Under the pieces are notes generated by a model. It was not told the DNA's origin and made no database searches. It saw only the letters and a list, made by a program, of their open reading frames with translations. Below are positions 7,805 to 17,137 of a DNA stretch of 64,000 bases, one piece after another. Each line of letters opens with the position of its first letter. The first letter of the stretch is position 1. Made by a program: the position numbers and the translations under genes. This DNA comes from Termitidicoccus mucosus (GTDB lineage Bacteria > Verrucomicrobiota > Verrucomicrobiia > Opitutales > Opitutaceae): contig NZ_CP109796.1 of NCBI RefSeq assembly GCF_038725785.1, forward strand, positions 4,278,001-4,342,000, given 5' to 3'.

Positions 7805-8878
7805 TCAAGGCTTCAGGTCGATGCGGGTGACGGCGTCGCGGTCGCAGGAGAGGATGCCGTTTTCCTCGCGCAGCTCGACGACCTGGATCGAGCTGCGGCG
7901 GAGCGCGGACGCGTTCCGGTCGTCGGGCGAAATGGTGCCGTCGCGCCCGGGGTGCGTGAAATAAAAACACCACGCGCGCCCGCCGTCGGCGCTCACGACG
8001 ACGCAGCAGTGCCCGCCGTTTACGCCGTCGTCCGGGCCGCGCCCGGGCGTGGCGAGCAGGTTGTCCGCCTGCGCGGTCCAGTTGAGCAGGTCGTCCGAGC
8101 GGTAAACGCCGAGCCCGCGCCAGAGATCCACGAGCATCCAATGACGGCCTTTCCAGCGAAACACAAACGGTCCCTCGCCCGGCCGCTCGCCGACGCCGGA
8201 GACCTTGCCCTTGTCGGTCCAGTGATAGAGGTCGGGGCTGTCCGCGTAATAGATGGATTTGCCGTCGCGCTCGTTGTTATACCAGAGGCGCCAGCCGCCG
8301 CCGGGCAGCGGGAACACGCAGGCGTCGATCACGCGGTCGGAGGCGAGCTTGAGGGTGGACTCGTAGCGCCAGTCGATCAGGTCGCGGCTGGTCAGGTGGA
8401 CGATGTCGCGCGGGTGTCTCCAATCCTTGAATACGCCCGGCACGAGCGTGAGGAACATGTGGTAAAGGCCGTCGTGCCCGATCACGTCCGGCGCCCAGTG
8501 CGTGAGCAGGGCGTCCTTCCCTCCCGCCCCGGCTTCGCCGCCCTCCGGCGCGGGCAGGCCGTGAAAGCGCGCGTCGCCGCGCCGCGTCCAGGTCGCGCCG
8601 CCGTCGGTGGATTCGGCGATGCCCACGGGCGTGCCGTGCACCCAGGCCACGCCGTCGAGCCCGGCGACGTTGGCGCGGCGGTTGGTGTAGAACATGAACC
8701 AGCGTGCTTCAGCTTTGTTCCAGATGACGACGGGATCAGCCGCGCCGTCAAAGATCGGGTCGCGGAAAAGCGGCTTGGGCGCGGGTTTGCCGGGGCGTTC
8801 CGTCGCGGCGGGCGCGGCGGCGGCATCGGCCAAGGGAACCAGCGCGAGACAGAGGGCAAGAAGGGTAAGGCGAGGCAT
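7805..8878 (-). CDS. GH43-like five-bladed beta-propeller glycosidase, secreted
   Basis: 357 residues with a cleavable signal peptide (MPRLTLLALCLALVPLADAAAA). Segments typical of the GH43/GH117 propeller superfamily are 'DPVVIWNKAEARWFMFYTNR', 'HWAPDVIGHDGLYHMFLT', 'SRDLIDWRYEST', 'VIDACVFPLPGGGWRLWYN' and 'EGPFVFRWKGRHWMLVD'. The aspartate of 'DPVVIW' and the glutamate of 'GEGPFVF' sit where propeller glycosidases place catalytic acids. The likely substrate is an arabinose-, xylose- or galactose-containing side chain, which cannot be decided here. It probably shares a transcript with the downstream GH115 gene. ATG 8878 is chosen over the upstream frame because it begins the signal peptide. 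Confidence 0.75.
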   Translation of the reverse strand: MPRLTLLALCLALVPLADAAAAPAATERPGKPAPKPLFRDPIFDGAADPVVIWNKAEARWFMFYTNRRANVAGLDGVAWVHGTPVGIAESTDGGATWTRRGDARFHGLPAPEGGEAGAGGKDALLTHWAPDVIGHDGLYHMFLTLVPGVFKDWRHPRDIVHLTSRDLIDWRYESTLKLASDRVIDACVFPLPGGGWRLWYNNERDGKSIYYADSPDLYHWTDKGKVSGVGERPGEGPFVFRWKGRHWMLVDLWRGLGVYRSDDLLNWTAQADNLLATPGRGPDDGVNGGHCCVVVSADGGRAWCFYFTHPGRDGTISPDDRNASALRRSSIQVVELREENGILSCDRDAVTRIDLKP

Positions 8879-8997
8879 GATGCCGCAATGTGGCGGCGCG
8901 GTTTCCCGGCGCAATCGTGGGGCCGGCAAACAGTAAGAGCGAGATGTCGTGTATCTTCAGAATTGCCCGGAGAATGGCATTGCTCATAATCACGGGC

Positions 8998-9585
8998 ATG
9001 AAATGCGCTGCCCCTCACGTCTGCATCATTATAATTCTGCTTTTTTCCGGATGCCAATCGGCACGTCCGGTCATGCCTGCGCCTGTTATAGCATGGAGTC
9101 GGTTGGATTTCACACCGCGCGCACCCAAGGCACCGACCGAGCAACAACGCCAGGCGATGATGGCGATAAACCGCGCGACGGGGATTTCCGAGGATATCCC
9201 TCAAACACTACCAATGCCGCCTCAAATAGATTGCATCCCACTAAGCGAGGACGAAAAAACTGCGCTTCAAAAGAAAATCGGCGGTAGCTTCGATACCATG
9301 CGAAGGCTGAAAGAGCATGTGCCACCCAAGGTCCGTCCGCCAGTGTATCCATTCGCGGTTGCGAAACGAAATGAAAATGGCACGGTGGACCTGATCGTTA
9401 GAGTTTCGACCAATGGAAAAATCTATCCGACACTGGTCGTTAGCGCGACCAGCCAGGAACTGGTGGAAGCGGTGGTGGTCGCGATGCGCCGATGGGAACC
9501 AAAGCCAAGCACCGAAGGTTATTACAGGATACAATTTGATTTCACTATTAAAGATTCAACTTCGCGCATGGTTGAGTGGAAGTAA
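8998..9585 (+). CDS. Putative lipoprotein with TonB C-terminal-like domain
   Basis: 195 residues. The signal sequence ends in a lipobox (LLFSGC, Cys near residue 17), so the protein is likely anchored by lipid. The C-terminal 90 residues ('VAKRNENGTVDLIVRVSTNGKIYPTLVVSATSQELVEAVVVAMRRWEPKP') resemble the TonB_C fold found in energy-transducing TonB proteins, but the proline-rich spacer and transmembrane helix of true TonB are lacking. GC content and codon use are clearly lower than in flanking genes, hinting at transfer. Its role is unknown. It is transcribed divergently from the GH43-like gene. Confidence 0.65.
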   Translation: MKCAAPHVCIIIILLFSGCQSARPVMPAPVIAWSRLDFTPRAPKAPTEQQRQAMMAINRATGISEDIPQTLPMPPQIDCIPLSEDEKTALQKKIGGSFDTMRRLKEHVPPKVRPPVYPFAVAKRNENGTVDLIVRVSTNGKIYPTLVVSATSQELVEAVVVAMRRWEPKPSTEGYYRIQFDFTIKDSTSRMVEWK

Positions 9586-9761
9586 TACCAACGCCCTTTG
9601 AGATTTGAGCTTTGGAGGGATGATCCGTTTCCTCTTTCACGCCCCACGCGACGGATGTTGTGAGAAAGCTTTTGCGTATTTGAAAAGAAATAATTGCTTG
9701 CTCCGGTAGCATGACGTTGCCGCGCTTGCCGCGCGTCCGGTTTGCCGGTTGTGTCGTGCGC

Positions 9762-10178
9762 ATGAAATCCTACCGCAAGGAGCTTTGGTTTGAAATCCCG
9801 CGGCGGCGCGGGCTGGTCAACATCACGCCGGAGGTTTCGGCGGCATTGAAGGAAAGCGGCGTCCGCGAGGGTCTTTGCCTCGTCAACGCGATGCACATCA
9901 CGGCGAGCGTGTTCATCAACGACGACGAGCCGGGCCTGCACGCCGACTTCGAGCGATGGTTGGAAAAACTCGCGCCGGAAAAACCGTATTCGCACTACGC
10001 GCACAACGGCGCCGAGGACAACGCCGACGCTCACTTGAAGCGCACGATCATGGGCCGCGAGGTCGTCGTGGCCGTGACCGGCGGCAAGCTCGATTTCGGC
10101 CCGTGGGAGCAGATTTTTTATTACGAACTCGACGGCCTGCGCAGAAAGCGCGCGCTGGTCAAAATCATCGGCGAATAG
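9762..10178 (+). CDS. YjbQ family protein (UPF0047)
   Basis: 138 residues, the usual length for YjbQ/UPF0047 proteins, some of which show secondary thiamine-phosphate synthase activity in vitro. The physiological role is unsettled. The signature runs '[20 protein letters not shown]' and '[20 protein letters not shown]', with conserved His and Asp residues forming a metal-type site, then '[13 protein letters not shown]'. Start ATG 9762 gives the usual N-terminus. It faces nifJ tail to tail across a repeat and a terminator. Confidence 0.87.
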   Translation: MKSYRKELWFEIPRRRGLVNITPEVSAALKESGVREGLCLVNAMHITASVFINDDEPGLHADFERWLEKLAPEKPYSHYAHNGAEDNADAHLKRTIMGREVVVAVTGGKLDFGPWEQIFYYELDGLRRKRALVKIIGE

Positions 10179-10195
10179 AGCATTTCCCTGCTTGT

Positions 10196-10274
10196 GGAGG
10201 GCCGAGCTCCCGCGAGGCCGTCGCGGTTAAATCCCGCATCCTCCGGCGACGGCCTCGCGGGAGCTCGGCCCTCC
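10196..10274. repeat. GC-rich palindrome with perfect 29-bp arms (family of four)
   Basis: Arms 10196-10224 and 10246-10274 are exact complements, beginning GGAGGGCCGAGCTCCCGCGA. Relatives are at 36114-36196, 53369-53457 and 55488-55572. It lies between the converging yjbQ and nifJ genes. Confidence 0.8.
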
Positions 10275-10281
10275 TGAACCA

Positions 10282-10318
10282 AAAAAGAGGGGCGCGTTGC
10301 TCACAACGCGCCCCCTTT
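10282..10318 (-). terminator. Intrinsic terminator of nifJ
   Basis: On the minus strand an 11-bp GC stem (GGGGCGCGTTG with CAACGCGCCCC, TGAG loop) is followed by TCTTTTTT. It begins 34 nt after the nifJ stop. The A-run on the other side could let it work weakly in the other direction for yjbQ. Confidence 0.8.
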
Positions 10319-10351
10319 GTGCTGGGCGTTACATGGAAGAAATTCGTTCCG

Positions 10352-13300
10352 TTATGCTTTCGCGGCGGGCTCGGGGGCCGGCGCGGGCGCGGCGGGCGAC
10401 GCTTCGGGCGCGGGCCACTTCTCGGCCAGCTTCTTGTAGGTCTGGTAGCGTTCGTTGACCCCGGCTTGCGCGGCGATCTCGTAGCGTTCCACCAACTCGG
10501 GATTGCGGCGCGCGATTTGCGCGTAGCGGTTTTCCGAGCGGGTGAGTTTCGAGAGCTCCGTCTTCGGCGCGGCCGAATCGAGCACGAGCGGATTCTCGCC
10601 CTTGGCCACGCGGCGCGGATCGAAGCGGTAAAGGGGCCAGTAGCCGGTGTCCACCGCGAGTTTCTGGTGATCCATGCCCTGGGTGAGGTTGAAGCCGTGC
10701 GCGATGCAGTGCGAGTAGGCGATGATGAGCGAGGGGCCGGGATAGCTCTCGGCCTCGCGGATGGCGTTGAGGGTCTGGGCGTCGCGGGCGCCGAGGGCGA
10801 CACGGGCGACGTAAACGTTGCCGTAGGTCATCGCGAGCATGCCGAGGTCCTTCTTGCCGCTGGCTTTGCCGGCGGCGGCAAACTTGGCGGCGGCGCCGAG
10901 CGGGGTGGATTTCGAGCACTGGCCGCCGGTGTTGGAATAGACTTCAGTGTCGAGCACCATGATGTTCACGTTGCGGCCGGAGGCGATGACGTGGTCGAGG
11001 CCGCCGTAGCCGATGTCGTAGGCCCAGCCGTCGCCGCCGAGTATCCAGACGGTCTTGTTGACGAGGTGGTCGGCCACGGTCGCGAGTTCGCGGGCGGCGG
11101 GGTCGTCGATGCCGGCGAGTTTTTCGCGCAGCGCGGCGACGCGGGCGCGTTGCTCGGCGATGGCGAGGTCGTTGGACTGGTCGGCCCCGAGGATCGCGCC
11201 GGCGAGATCGGCGCCAGCTTTGTCCGCGAGCTGGCCGAGGAGGCGGCGGGCGCGGGAGGCGGCGTTGTCGAGGCTGAGGCGCATGCCGAGGCCGAACTCG
11301 GCGTTGTCCTCGAAGAGCGAGTTGGCCCAGGCGGGTCCGCGGCCCTCGGCGTTGACGGTGTAGGGCGTGGTCGGGAGGTTGCCGCCGTAGATGGAGGAGC
11401 AGCCGGTGGCGTTGGCGATGACGGCGCGGTCGCCGAAGAGCTGGGTGAGGAGCTTGATGTAGGGCGTCTCGCCGCAGCCGGCGCAGGCGCCGGAGAATTC
11501 GAAGAGGGGCTCGAAGAACTGGACGTTCTTCGGGGTGTCGCCCTTGAACTTGGTGCGGTCAACCTGCGGGAGGGAGAGGAAGAAGTTGAAGTTGTCGCGC
11601 TCCTGGTCGCGGAGCGGGATCTGCGGCTCCATGTTGATGGCGCGGCGGTTCGGATCGGCCTTGCTCTTGGTGGGGCAGGAGGCGACGCAGAGTTCGCAGC
11701 CGGTGCAGTCCTCGGCGGCGACTTGGAGGGTGTAGTGCTGGCCCTTGAACTCGGTGGAGCGGAAGGGCACCGATTTGAAGGTGGCGGGCGCGCCGGCGAG
11801 CAGCGCGGGATCGTAGAATTTCGCGCGGATGGCGGCGTGCGGGCAGACTTGCACGCACTTGTTGCACTGGATGCAGAGCGCCGAGTCCCAAACCGGGATG
11901 CGGGCGGCGAGGTTGCGCTTCTCGTAGCGGGCGGTGGCGGTGGGCCAGGTGCCGTCGGGCGTGAAGGCGGAAACGGGGAGCTGGTCGCCGAGGCCGGCGA
12001 GGATGACGCCGGTGACGTTGCGCACGAAATCGGGGGCGTCGGTCGGGACCGGCGGCTGGCGGTGAATCGTGGAACTGGTGGCGGCGGGGATCTTGACTTC
12101 CTTCAGAGAGGCGAGGGCGCTGTCCACGCCGGCGATGTTTTTGGCCACGACGGCCTCGCCTTTGTTGGAATAGGATTTTTTGATGGCGCCCTTGATGCTG
12201 GTGATGGCCTGGTCAAGCGGCATGACCTTGCTGAGCTTGAAGAAGCAGACCTGCATGATGGTGTTGATGCGGCCGCCGAGCCCGGCGGCGCGGGCCACGG
12301 CCCCGGCGTCGATGGCGTAAACGCGGAGCTTTTTCGCAAGGATCTCGGCCTGGGTCTCGGCCGAGAGGCGTTCCCAAAGGGTCTCGGGATCGCCGGGGGC
12401 ATTGATGAGGAGATTGGCGCCGGTGGCGGCGTGCGAGAGGACGGGCTGGGTGTCGAGGAGGTGGAACTGGTGGCAGGCGACGAAGTCGGCGTTGCGGATG
12501 AGGTAGGGCGCGCGGATGGGATGGTCGCCGAAACGAAGGTGCGAGACGGTGAAACCACCGGATTTTTTCGAGTCGTAAACGAAATAGCCTTGGGCGTATT
12601 TGCCCGCCTCGGTGCCGATGATCTTGATGGTGTTCTTGTTGGCCCCGACGGTGCCGTCGGCCCCGAGGCCGAAGAAGACGGCGCGGGTGAGCGCGCCGGT
12701 GGTGTCCTCGATGTCGATGCTTTCATCGACGGAGAGGGAGAGGCCGGTGACGTCGTCGTTGATGCCGACGGTGAAGGAGTGGCGGGGCTTGGTTTGACTG
12801 AGTTCCTCGAAGACGGCGGCGGCGTGCGCGGGCGTGTATTCCTTCGAGGAGAGGCCGTAGCGGCCTCCGACGATTTTCACGCGGGTGTTGGCACCGAAGT
12901 GGTCGGCGTCCTCGGCCACGCGGACGGCGGTGGCGACATCGAGGAAGAGCGGGTCGCCGAAGGCGCCGGGCTCCTTGGTGCGGTCGAGGACGGCGATCTG
13001 GCGGACGGTCTTCGGAAGGGCCTTGATGAAGGCTTCGACGGGGAAGGGACGGTAGAGATGGACGGAGAGGACGCCGGTTTTCTGGCCTTTGGTGTTGAGC
13101 CATTTGGCGGTCTCGATGGTGGTCTCGGCCCCGGAGCCCATGATGACGACGACGCGGTCGGCGTCGGGCGCACCTTCGTAGCTGACGAGGCTGTAGGCGC
13201 GGCCGGTGAGTTGGGCGAACTTGTCCATCTCCTCCTGCATGATGGCGGGGACGGCGTTGTAGTAGGGGTTGCAGGCTTCGCGGGCCTGGAAAAAGACGTC

Positions 13301-13978
13301 GGGGTTCTGCGCGGTGCCGCGAATGGCGGGGTGGTCGGGGGTGAGGCCGCGGGCGCGGTGGGCGGCGAGGGCGGCGGGGTCGAGCAGGGAATTGAGCGCG
13401 GCGTCGTCGAGGCGCTTGACGGTGTTGATTTCGTGCGAGGTGCGGAAGCCGTCGAAGAAGTGGAGCACCGGGATGCGCGCGCGGAGGGTCGTGGAGTGCG
13501 CGATGGCGGCCATGTCCTGGGCCTGCTGCGGGGAGTTGGACGCGAGCATGATCCAGCCGGTCTGGCGGCAGGCCATGACGTCGGAGTGGTCGCCGAAGAT
13601 GGAAAGCGCGTGCGTGGCGAGGGTGCGGGCGGTGACGTGGAAGACGCAGGGGGTGAGCTCGCCGGCGATCTTATACATGTTGGGGATCATCAGGAGCAGG
13701 CCTTGCGAGGCGGTGAAAGTGCTGGAAAGCGCACCACCCTGAAGGGCGCCGTGGACGGCGCCGGCGGCGCCGGCCTCGGACTGCATCTCGACGATCTCGG
13801 GGACGTGGCCGAAGAGGTTGTTTTTCTTCGCAACCGCCCATTCATCAATAACCTCAGCCATCGGAGTCGAGGGCGTGATGGGATAGATGGCGAAGACCTC
13901 GGTCATGCGATAGGCGACGGAGGCGACAGCTTCGTTGGCGTCGATCGTGGCGCCGTGGGCGGTGGTGGAATTTTTCAT
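10352..13978 (-). CDS. nifJ: Pyruvate:ferredoxin (flavodoxin) oxidoreductase, single-chain
   Basis: A 1208-residue homodimeric-type enzyme that oxidises pyruvate and CoA to acetyl-CoA and CO2, passing electrons to ferredoxin or flavodoxin. Domain order is complete. The N-terminal pyrimidine-binding domain has 'YPITPSTPMAE', followed by the gamma domain, then two [4Fe-4S] motifs ('CIQCNKCVQVCP' and 'CTGCELCVASCP'), then the TPP domain with 'CAGCGETPYIKLLTQLFGD', a further cluster Cys, and 'GGDGWAYDIGYGGLDH'. The tail is Ala/Pro-rich. The gene implies anaerobic or fermentative pyruvate metabolism. It stands alone with an AT-rich upstream region and its own terminator. Confidence 0.96.
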   Translation of the reverse strand: MKNSTTAHGATIDANEAVASVAYRMTEVFAIYPITPSTPMAEVIDEWAVAKKNNLFGHVPEIVEMQSEAGAAGAVHGALQGGALSSTFTASQGLLLMIPNMYKIAGELTPCVFHVTARTLATHALSIFGDHSDVMACRQTGWIMLASNSPQQAQDMAAIAHSTTLRARIPVLHFFDGFRTSHEINTVKRLDDAALNSLLDPAALAAHRARGLTPDHPAIRGTAQNPDVFFQAREACNPYYNAVPAIMQEEMDKFAQLTGRAYSLVSYEGAPDADRVVVIMGSGAETTIETAKWLNTKGQKTGVLSVHLYRPFPVEAFIKALPKTVRQIAVLDRTKEPGAFGDPLFLDVATAVRVAEDADHFGANTRVKIVGGRYGLSSKEYTPAHAAAVFEELSQTKPRHSFTVGINDDVTGLSLSVDESIDIEDTTGALTRAVFFGLGADGTVGANKNTIKIIGTEAGKYAQGYFVYDSKKSGGFTVSHLRFGDHPIRAPYLIRNADFVACHQFHLLDTQPVLSHAATGANLLINAPGDPETLWERLSAETQAEILAKKLRVYAIDAGAVARAAGLGGRINTIMQVCFFKLSKVMPLDQAITSIKGAIKKSYSNKGEAVVAKNIAGVDSALASLKEVKIPAATSSTIHRQPPVPTDAPDFVRNVTGVILAGLGDQLPVSAFTPDGTWPTATARYEKRNLAARIPVWDSALCIQCNKCVQVCPHAAIRAKFYDPALLAGAPATFKSVPFRSTEFKGQHYTLQVAAEDCTGCELCVASCPTKSKADPNRRAINMEPQIPLRDQERDNFNFFLSLPQVDRTKFKGDTPKNVQFFEPLFEFSGACAGCGETPYIKLLTQLFGDRAVIANATGCSSIYGGNLPTTPYTVNAEGRGPAWANSLFEDNAEFGLGMRLSLDNAASRARRLLGQLADKAGADLAGAILGADQSNDLAIAEQRARVAALREKLAGIDDPAARELATVADHLVNKTVWILGGDGWAYDIGYGGLDHVIASGRNVNIMVLDTEVYSNTGGQCSKSTPLGAAAKFAAAGKASGKKDLGMLAMTYGNVYVARVALGARDAQTLNAIREAESYPGPSLIIAYSHCIAHGFNLTQGMDHQKLAVDTGYWPLYRFDPRRVAKGENPLVLDSAAPKTELSKLTRSENRYAQIARRNPELVERYEIAAQAGVNERYQTYKKLAEKWPAPEASPAAPAPAPEPAAKA

Positions 13979-14433
13979 GATATCTGGAAAGGCGATGGAA
14001 TGGCGGCGCGGAGATACGCCTTATGTGAAGAGGTCAAGTTTAGCAGCTCACTTCTTGTCATGCTGCGCATATCTTGCTCTTCGCTAGGCTACGCTTGTAA
14101 AAATTTCTCGATATATGTTCCTTCTGTAATTGAGACTAAAGCCGGGCAAATAATGGGCTTTATCGATTATTGATTTTATATAATAATATAATCTATATAT
14201 ACTTATATGAATTTATCGGAAATTTCTCTTTTGCATTAAATACTGATTCTTAATCTCATATAAGAGCTGTTGCGATTGGCAACATGGGCTGCGCAAAATA
14301 CGCGCAGTTTGAGCATGCGTTGGGGAATGTCGCCACGGATTTGCGCTTTTTTACGTTTTGGGAGATGGTTGATTTCGTCATCGGAAATCCGAGAATCCGG
14401 ACTTTGAATCCAGATATCCAGACGACAGGCATC
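13979..14433. other. 455-bp AT-rich intergenic region between divergent nifJ and msrB
   Basis: No gene is visible. From about 14085 to 14270 the sequence is strikingly AT-rich for this genome, with runs such as TATATAATAATATAATC. It presumably holds both divergent promoters. An in-frame extension of msrB to 14284 exists but gives no sensible N-terminus. Confidence 0.55.
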
Positions 14434-15069
14434 ATGAAAAAATCACACCCGGCATTTCGGGCTCTTCACGTTTTTGCGATGGGCCGGCCCATGCTGGCGG
14501 TGGCAATTCCGGCGGCGGTGCTTGCGATTGTTTTGTTGGGCGCGGCCTGCAACAATGCCCGTTCCGCGTCCAGTCCGTCCGCCGGCCAGCCAGCCGCGAC
14601 GGGCTCCGCCCTTTCCGCCAAACCTTCCACTCCCATGTCCGACAAAATCGAAAAAACGGATGCCGAATGGCGCGCCGAACTCACCCCGATGCAATACTTC
14701 GTGCTGCGCCAGCGCGGCACCGAACGCCCGGGCGCCGGCGAGTATCTGGACAACCACGCCCGCGGCATCTACGTGTGCGCGGGTTGCGGGCTGGAGTTGT
14801 TTTCATCCAACGCGAAATACGACTCGCACTGCGGCTGGCCGAGTTTCTACGAGGCGGTTTCCGACAAAAACATCGTCAAATCGAGCGACACCAGCCACGG
14901 AATGGTTCGCACCGAAATCACCTGCCCGCGCTGCGGCGGGCACTTCGGGCATGTGTTTGACGACGGCCCGCCGCCCACCGGCCTGCGCTATTGCATGAAC
15001 TCGGCCGCGATGAAATTCATCCCCGCCGCCGAGGTGGATGCGTGGCGGAAGGCGCGGGAGAAAAAGTAA
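14434..15069 (+). CDS. msrB: Peptide-methionine (R)-S-oxide reductase, exported lipoprotein form
   Basis: 211 residues. An N-terminal hydrophobic segment with a lipobox (LLGAACNN) predicts a membrane-anchored enzyme outside the cytoplasm. The MsrB domain covers residues about 75-205. It repairs methionine-R-sulfoxide in proteins. Zinc cysteines are in 'CAGCGLELF' and 'CPRCGGHFGHVF', the family motif is 'HCGWPSFYEAV', and the catalytic cysteine is in 'LRYCMNSAAMKF'. A Pro/Ala/Ser linker separates anchor and domain. It ends tail to tail with the G3E GTPase gene. Confidence 0.92.
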   Translation: MKKSHPAFRALHVFAMGRPMLAVAIPAAVLAIVLLGAACNNARSASSPSAGQPAATGSALSAKPSTPMSDKIEKTDAEWRAELTPMQYFVLRQRGTERPGAGEYLDNHARGIYVCAGCGLELFSSNAKYDSHCGWPSFYEAVSDKNIVKSSDTSHGMVRTEITCPRCGGHFGHVFDDGPPPTGLRYCMNSAAMKFIPAAEVDAWRKAREKK

Positions 15070-15159
15070 TCCGAACGGCGGAAAGTGGAAGCGGCATCCT
15101 GCCGCTTGTCCGCGCCTGCTCCCCAATCCACGCGTCCGGCGGGGGACGCCGCCGCTCCG

Positions 15160-16029
15160 TCAAACCAGGCAGGCCTTGAAGGCTTCGTTCAGGGCGGCGC
15201 GGTCGAGGTTCTTGCCGATGAAAACCAGCGTGTTGGTCCGCGGGTCGCCGCCCCATTCGCGGTCGAGCTTGGTGTCGAAGAGCATGTGCACGCCTTGGAA
15301 GACGAGGCGCTTGTTCACGCCTTTCACGCTGAGCACGCCTTTCATGCGGTAAATGTCACCGCCCTTGGTGCGGAGAAGCTCGTCGGTGGCGCGGCTGAGC
15401 TGGAAGCCGCCGACGTCGAGGACGGCGGCGAGGGGGACGCCGGCGTTGGTGGCGCGGTGGATTTTCGCGGCGGCGTTCATGCGGCGCACGCGGGCTTCGA
15501 GGGCGTCGAGCTCGGCGGGGGTGACGAGGTCGGTTTTGTTGAGGATGAGGACGTCGGCGAAGGCGATTTGTTTTTTCACCTCAGGCGAGTCGTCGAGGTG
15601 CTGGACGATGTGCCTGACATCGACAATGGTGACGATGGCATCAATGCGGTAGGCGGCGCGCATCTCGTCGTCGGTGAAGAAGGTTTGCGCGACGGGGCCG
15701 GGATCGGCGAGCCCGGTGGTCTCGATGAGGATGCCGTCGAGCCGGTCCTTGCGTTTCAGGAGGCGGCCGAGGATGCGGATGAGGTCGCCACGCACGGAGC
15801 AGCAGATGCAGCCGTTGTTCATCTCGAACAGTTCCTCCTCTCCCTGGATGACGAGCTGGTTGTCCACGCCGACCTCGCCGAATTCGTTTTCGATGACGGC
15901 GATTTTTTTGCCGTGCTGCCCGGTGAGGATGCGGTTGAGGAGCGTGGTTTTGCCTGCGCCGAGGAACCCGGTGAGGACGGTGACGGGGATGGGGGCGAGG
16001 GCGGCGGAGGAATTGTCGGAGGAGCTCAT
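15160..16029 (-). CDS. G3E (CobW-type) GTPase, putative metallochaperone
   Basis: 289 residues. G3E GTPases deliver metals such as zinc or cobalt to target enzymes. P-loop 'GFLGAGKTTLLNRIL', the family metal motif in 'NNGCICCSVRGDL' (CxCC), Walker B 'ILIETTGLADP' and G4 'LNKTDL' are all visible. The C-terminal CobW_C domain ends with 'VFIGKNLDRAALNEAF'. The upstream frame beyond 16029 is not used, since MSSSDNSSA is the first residue run leading to the conserved beta strand. The first 22 codons are duplicated at 16561-16626 as part of a local tandem duplication. Confidence 0.9.
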   Translation of the reverse strand: MSSSDNSSAALAPIPVTVLTGFLGAGKTTLLNRILTGQHGKKIAVIENEFGEVGVDNQLVIQGEEELFEMNNGCICCSVRGDLIRILGRLLKRKDRLDGILIETTGLADPGPVAQTFFTDDEMRAAYRIDAIVTIVDVRHIVQHLDDSPEVKKQIAFADVLILNKTDLVTPAELDALEARVRRMNAAAKIHRATNAGVPLAAVLDVGGFQLSRATDELLRTKGGDIYRMKGVLSVKGVNKRLVFQGVHMLFDTKLDREWGGDPRTNTLVFIGKNLDRAALNEAFKACLV

Positions 16030-16531
16030 GATGGCAGTAGCATAACAAACGCGTCCAGCGGGCGCGGCGCAAGCAGGGAGGTGGTTCTTAAAATCGTTCC
16101 CGGGGCGGAAACCTTTTGGTTGCGGAGGCGCGCCCCCCTGCCCTTCTGTTGTGGCTTCGTGGCGAAAAAACGCTTCAACGACCATCCTTTCCGCTATCAC
16201 GAGGAAATCGTGCTGGATCCATACGCTCACCAACCGGGGCGCGGGCTCAGCGCGTCGCGTTGCTTAACAGCAGCGCGACGGCGGCGGATGGCGGCAACGG
16301 CGAAAAAGGGGCGCGGACTTGCAGGCAGGTCGCTTCGCCCGGAACCGGTCCGCGACGACGCCACAGAATGCCCGCGCTCCGTTGACAGGGCGGCGGCAGC
16401 GGCAGCCGATGCCGCCACCGTCCAGCAAACCCGGCGGCTGGGTCGTGACGATGGTGCCGTTTGCGCTGCCGGGCGAGCGCGTCCGCGCGCGTGTTTCCGC
16501 AATCACAAGAATTACTCCGAGGCCGACCTCG
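15964..16531. repeat. Tandem duplication, left copy (degraded)
   Basis: It corresponds to 16561-17137. The offset is exactly 597 bp over the first 250 bp, then shifts through many 1-3-nt indels. The copy includes the 5' end of the G3E GTPase gene, the intergenic DNA and the start of an RNA methyltransferase gene. Confidence 0.85.
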
Positions 16532-16560
16532 TCGAGGTGCTCGCGCCGTCGCCGCGGCGC
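16159..16560 (+). pseudogene. Degraded N-terminal fragment of a TrmA/RumA-type RNA methyltransferase gene
   Basis: The frame starting at GTG 16159 (VAKKRFNDHPFRYHEEIVL) parallels the copy at 16756 but shifts after 'EIVL' because two bases are missing. More single-base losses and gains follow; it returns to sense at 'FRNHKNYSEADLVEVLAPSP' and is cut off at 16560, where duplicated GTPase-gene DNA begins. The last ten codons extend beyond what the right copy preserves, so this copy keeps sequence that the other has lost. Confidence 0.75.
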
Positions 16561-17137
16561 GAACCCGGTGAGGACGGTGACGGGGATGGGGGCGAGGGCG
16601 GCGGAGGAATTGTCGGAGGAGCTCATGATGGCAGTAGCATAACAAACGCGTCCAGCGGGCGCGGCGCAAGCAGGGAGGTGGTTCTTAAAATCGTTCCCGG
16701 GGCGGAAACCTTTTGGTTGCGGAGGCGCGCCCCCCTGCCCTTCTGTTGTGGCTTCGTGGCGAAAAAACGCTTCAACGACCATCCTTTCCGCTATCACGAG
16801 GAAATCGTGCTGGAGATCCATACGCTCACCAACCGGGGCGCGGGGCTCGGCCGCGTCGCGTTGCCCGGCAGCGGCGCGACGGCGGCGGATGGCGGCGGCG
16901 GCGAAAAAAGGGGCGCGGACTTGGCAGGCAGGTCGCTTCGCCCGGAACCGGTCCGCGACGACGCGGGCAGGAATGCCCGCGCTCCGTTGGACGAGGCGGC
17001 GGCGGCAACGGCCGATGCCGCCACCGTCCCGGCAAACCCGGGCGGCTGGGTCGTGATGGTGCCGTTTGCGCTGCCGGGCGAGCGCGTCCGCGCGCGCGTG
17101 TTTCGCAATCACAAGAATTACTCCGAGGCCGACCTCG
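16561..17137. repeat. Tandem duplication, right copy
   Basis: It begins inside a copy of the GTPase gene's codons 1-22 (complement, 16561-16626) and runs to the 'NYSEADL' codons of the methyltransferase gene. It keeps one open frame where the left copy has indels. Confidence 0.85.

Noticed and set aside
9875-14173. A 1432-codon open frame on the plus strand opposite nifJ
   Set aside because: It is the mirror of a well-conserved GC-rich gene; the translation is Gly/Val/Glu-rich without domains, and it also overlaps yjbQ. Similar long antisense frames lie opposite atpA, atpD, the GH28 gene and others.
16561-16626. A second G3E GTPase gene
   Set aside because: Only the first 22 codons are present; the rest diverges into the methyltransferase fragment, so it is a duplication remnant.
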